Shown here piece after piece: positions 63,697 through 64,000 of a stretch of 64,000 nt of DNA (within the stretch, counting starts at the first letter, position 1; every line of letters starts with the position of its first letter). The DNA comes from Qipengyuania sp. HL-TH1. Lineage in GTDB: Bacteria > Pseudomonadota > Alphaproteobacteria > Sphingomonadales > Sphingomonadaceae. The stretch spans positions 2,178,501-2,242,500 of the forward strand of contig NZ_CP142675.1 of the NCBI RefSeq assembly GCF_036365825.1, read 5' to 3'. Position numbers and translations under genes: made by a program. The notes under the pieces were generated by a model that was not told where the DNA came from, did no database searches, and saw only the letters and a list, made by a program, of their open reading frames with translations.

Positions 63697-63720
63697 GGTG
63701 TAGCCGGACACAACCTGCTC
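63697..63720. repeat. 24-bp direct repeat, right copy
   Basis: Exact copy of 55378-55401, located about 155 bases after the WYL gene. The 226 bases between the WYL stop and the next gene contain nothing else that I recognise. Confidence 0.8.
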
Positions 63721-63769
63721 ATGGACGTACGGCCGCGTGTAACAAAAATCTGAACGGGATTTGTTCATT

Positions 63770-64000
63770 CTATCTTAAGCGATTTGTTCTGAACTCATTC
63801 GTAAGCATATCGATTTCCATTACGATGCAACCTCTGTCCGCGTGGACCTTTTTTATAGTCGCGTCGAATTGCAACCCTTCAATCTGTAGCAAGGTACATA
63901 GTGGCCGTCCGACACAGGACGAAAGGGTTGTCGCAGGTAGATTGGAAGGGTGCGAAAGTATGACCCTTCTGCCATCGATCCAGCACCGGCCTTTGCGCAA
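63770..64000 (-). CDS. hypothetical protein, 5' end beyond the window
   Basis: 76 codons up to a TAG at 63770-63772, open to the window edge (a TTG at 64000 could be a start, but the gene more likely continues). The visible part (CWIDGRRVILSHPSNLPATT, FDATIKKVHADRGCIVMEID) is beta-rich and could be a PilZ-like or other small barrel. It lacks a recognisable signature. Confidence 0.45.
   Translation of the reverse strand: MRKGRCWIDGRRVILSHPSNLPATTLSSCVGRPLCTLLQIEGLQFDATIKKVHADRGCIVMEIDMLTNEFRTNRLR

Noticed and set aside
1-64000. CRISPR arrays, rRNA and tRNA genes
   Set aside because: No regularly spaced short repeats, no rRNA-like conserved blocks and no convincing tRNA fold were seen on either strand.

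Overview
The window looks like accessory DNA from a high-GC alphaproteobacterium, most likely of the Sphingomonadales. The basis is the codon use, the secreted SNase-like proteins, a HisKA_2-type kinase, a sequence matching the alphaproteobacterial EcfG promoter (GGAAC-N16-CGTT) and an IS5-type remnant. I saw no ribosomal, tRNA or core metabolic genes. The content is defence, recombination, small-peptide and toxin-like genes, with several gene remnants, as expected for a genomic island or a large plasmid.

Region 1 (1-11 kb) holds a LysR regulator divergent from an alpha/beta hydrolase, a lipoprotein hydrolase, a DUF4238 protein and an Mrr-like nuclease. It also holds a tightly overlapping three-gene operon of membrane alpha/beta hydrolase, HNH-like/ATPase fusion and HNH nuclease, which resembles a Septu (PtuA/PtuB) system with extra parts. 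Region 2 (11-15.5 kb) is a three-gene recombinase module organised like Tn554 TnpABC or the gamma-mobile-trio. Region 3 (15.6-24.4 kb) has a DnaQ-like exonuclease, an XRE regulator, a solitary HisKA_2 kinase, a DUF2235-LysM hydrolase with a small tandem-repeat protein, and a giant nuclease-helicase divergent from a WYL regulator. One operator-like sequence occurs both in the WYL/helicase divergent region and upstream of the small repeat gene, which suggests one regulon.

Region 4 (24.6-28.4 kb) contains a SPARDA-type short Argonaute system: a DUF4365-APAZ nuclease, a catalytically dead short pAgo and a small upstream ORF. Region 5 (28.4-31.9 kb) is a gene graveyard: a truncated RidA, a frameshifted methyltransferase, a signal-peptide stub, a frameshifted DUF2946-like gene, an IS5 C-terminal fragment and an unrecognised remnant.

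Region 6 (31.9-46 kb) is the most novel part. Three unannotated 41-43 aa peptides beginning MFN, with variable aromatic and hydrophobic tails, sit upstream of three overlapping all-helical proteins of unknown function. These are followed by an ABC exporter, an ABC ATPase, an ABC-2 permease, a permease fused to an M1-like metallopeptidase, and a MacAB-TolC-like export operon, all on the minus strand. This reads as a RiPP-like or secreted-peptide biosynthesis, processing, export and immunity cluster that I cannot assign to a known class.

Region 7 (46-55 kb) has a small HUH-motif operon, an SNase-like protein, a HEPN-like protein and two PIN-like proteins, one of them frameshifted at a T tract. 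Region 8 (55.4-63.7 kb) is an AddAB-like helicase-nuclease pair with a divergent WYL regulator, bounded by a 24-bp direct repeat. A 0.73-kb segment carrying a hypothetical gene occurs both at 28.8 kb and at 55.5 kb, in the same orientation.
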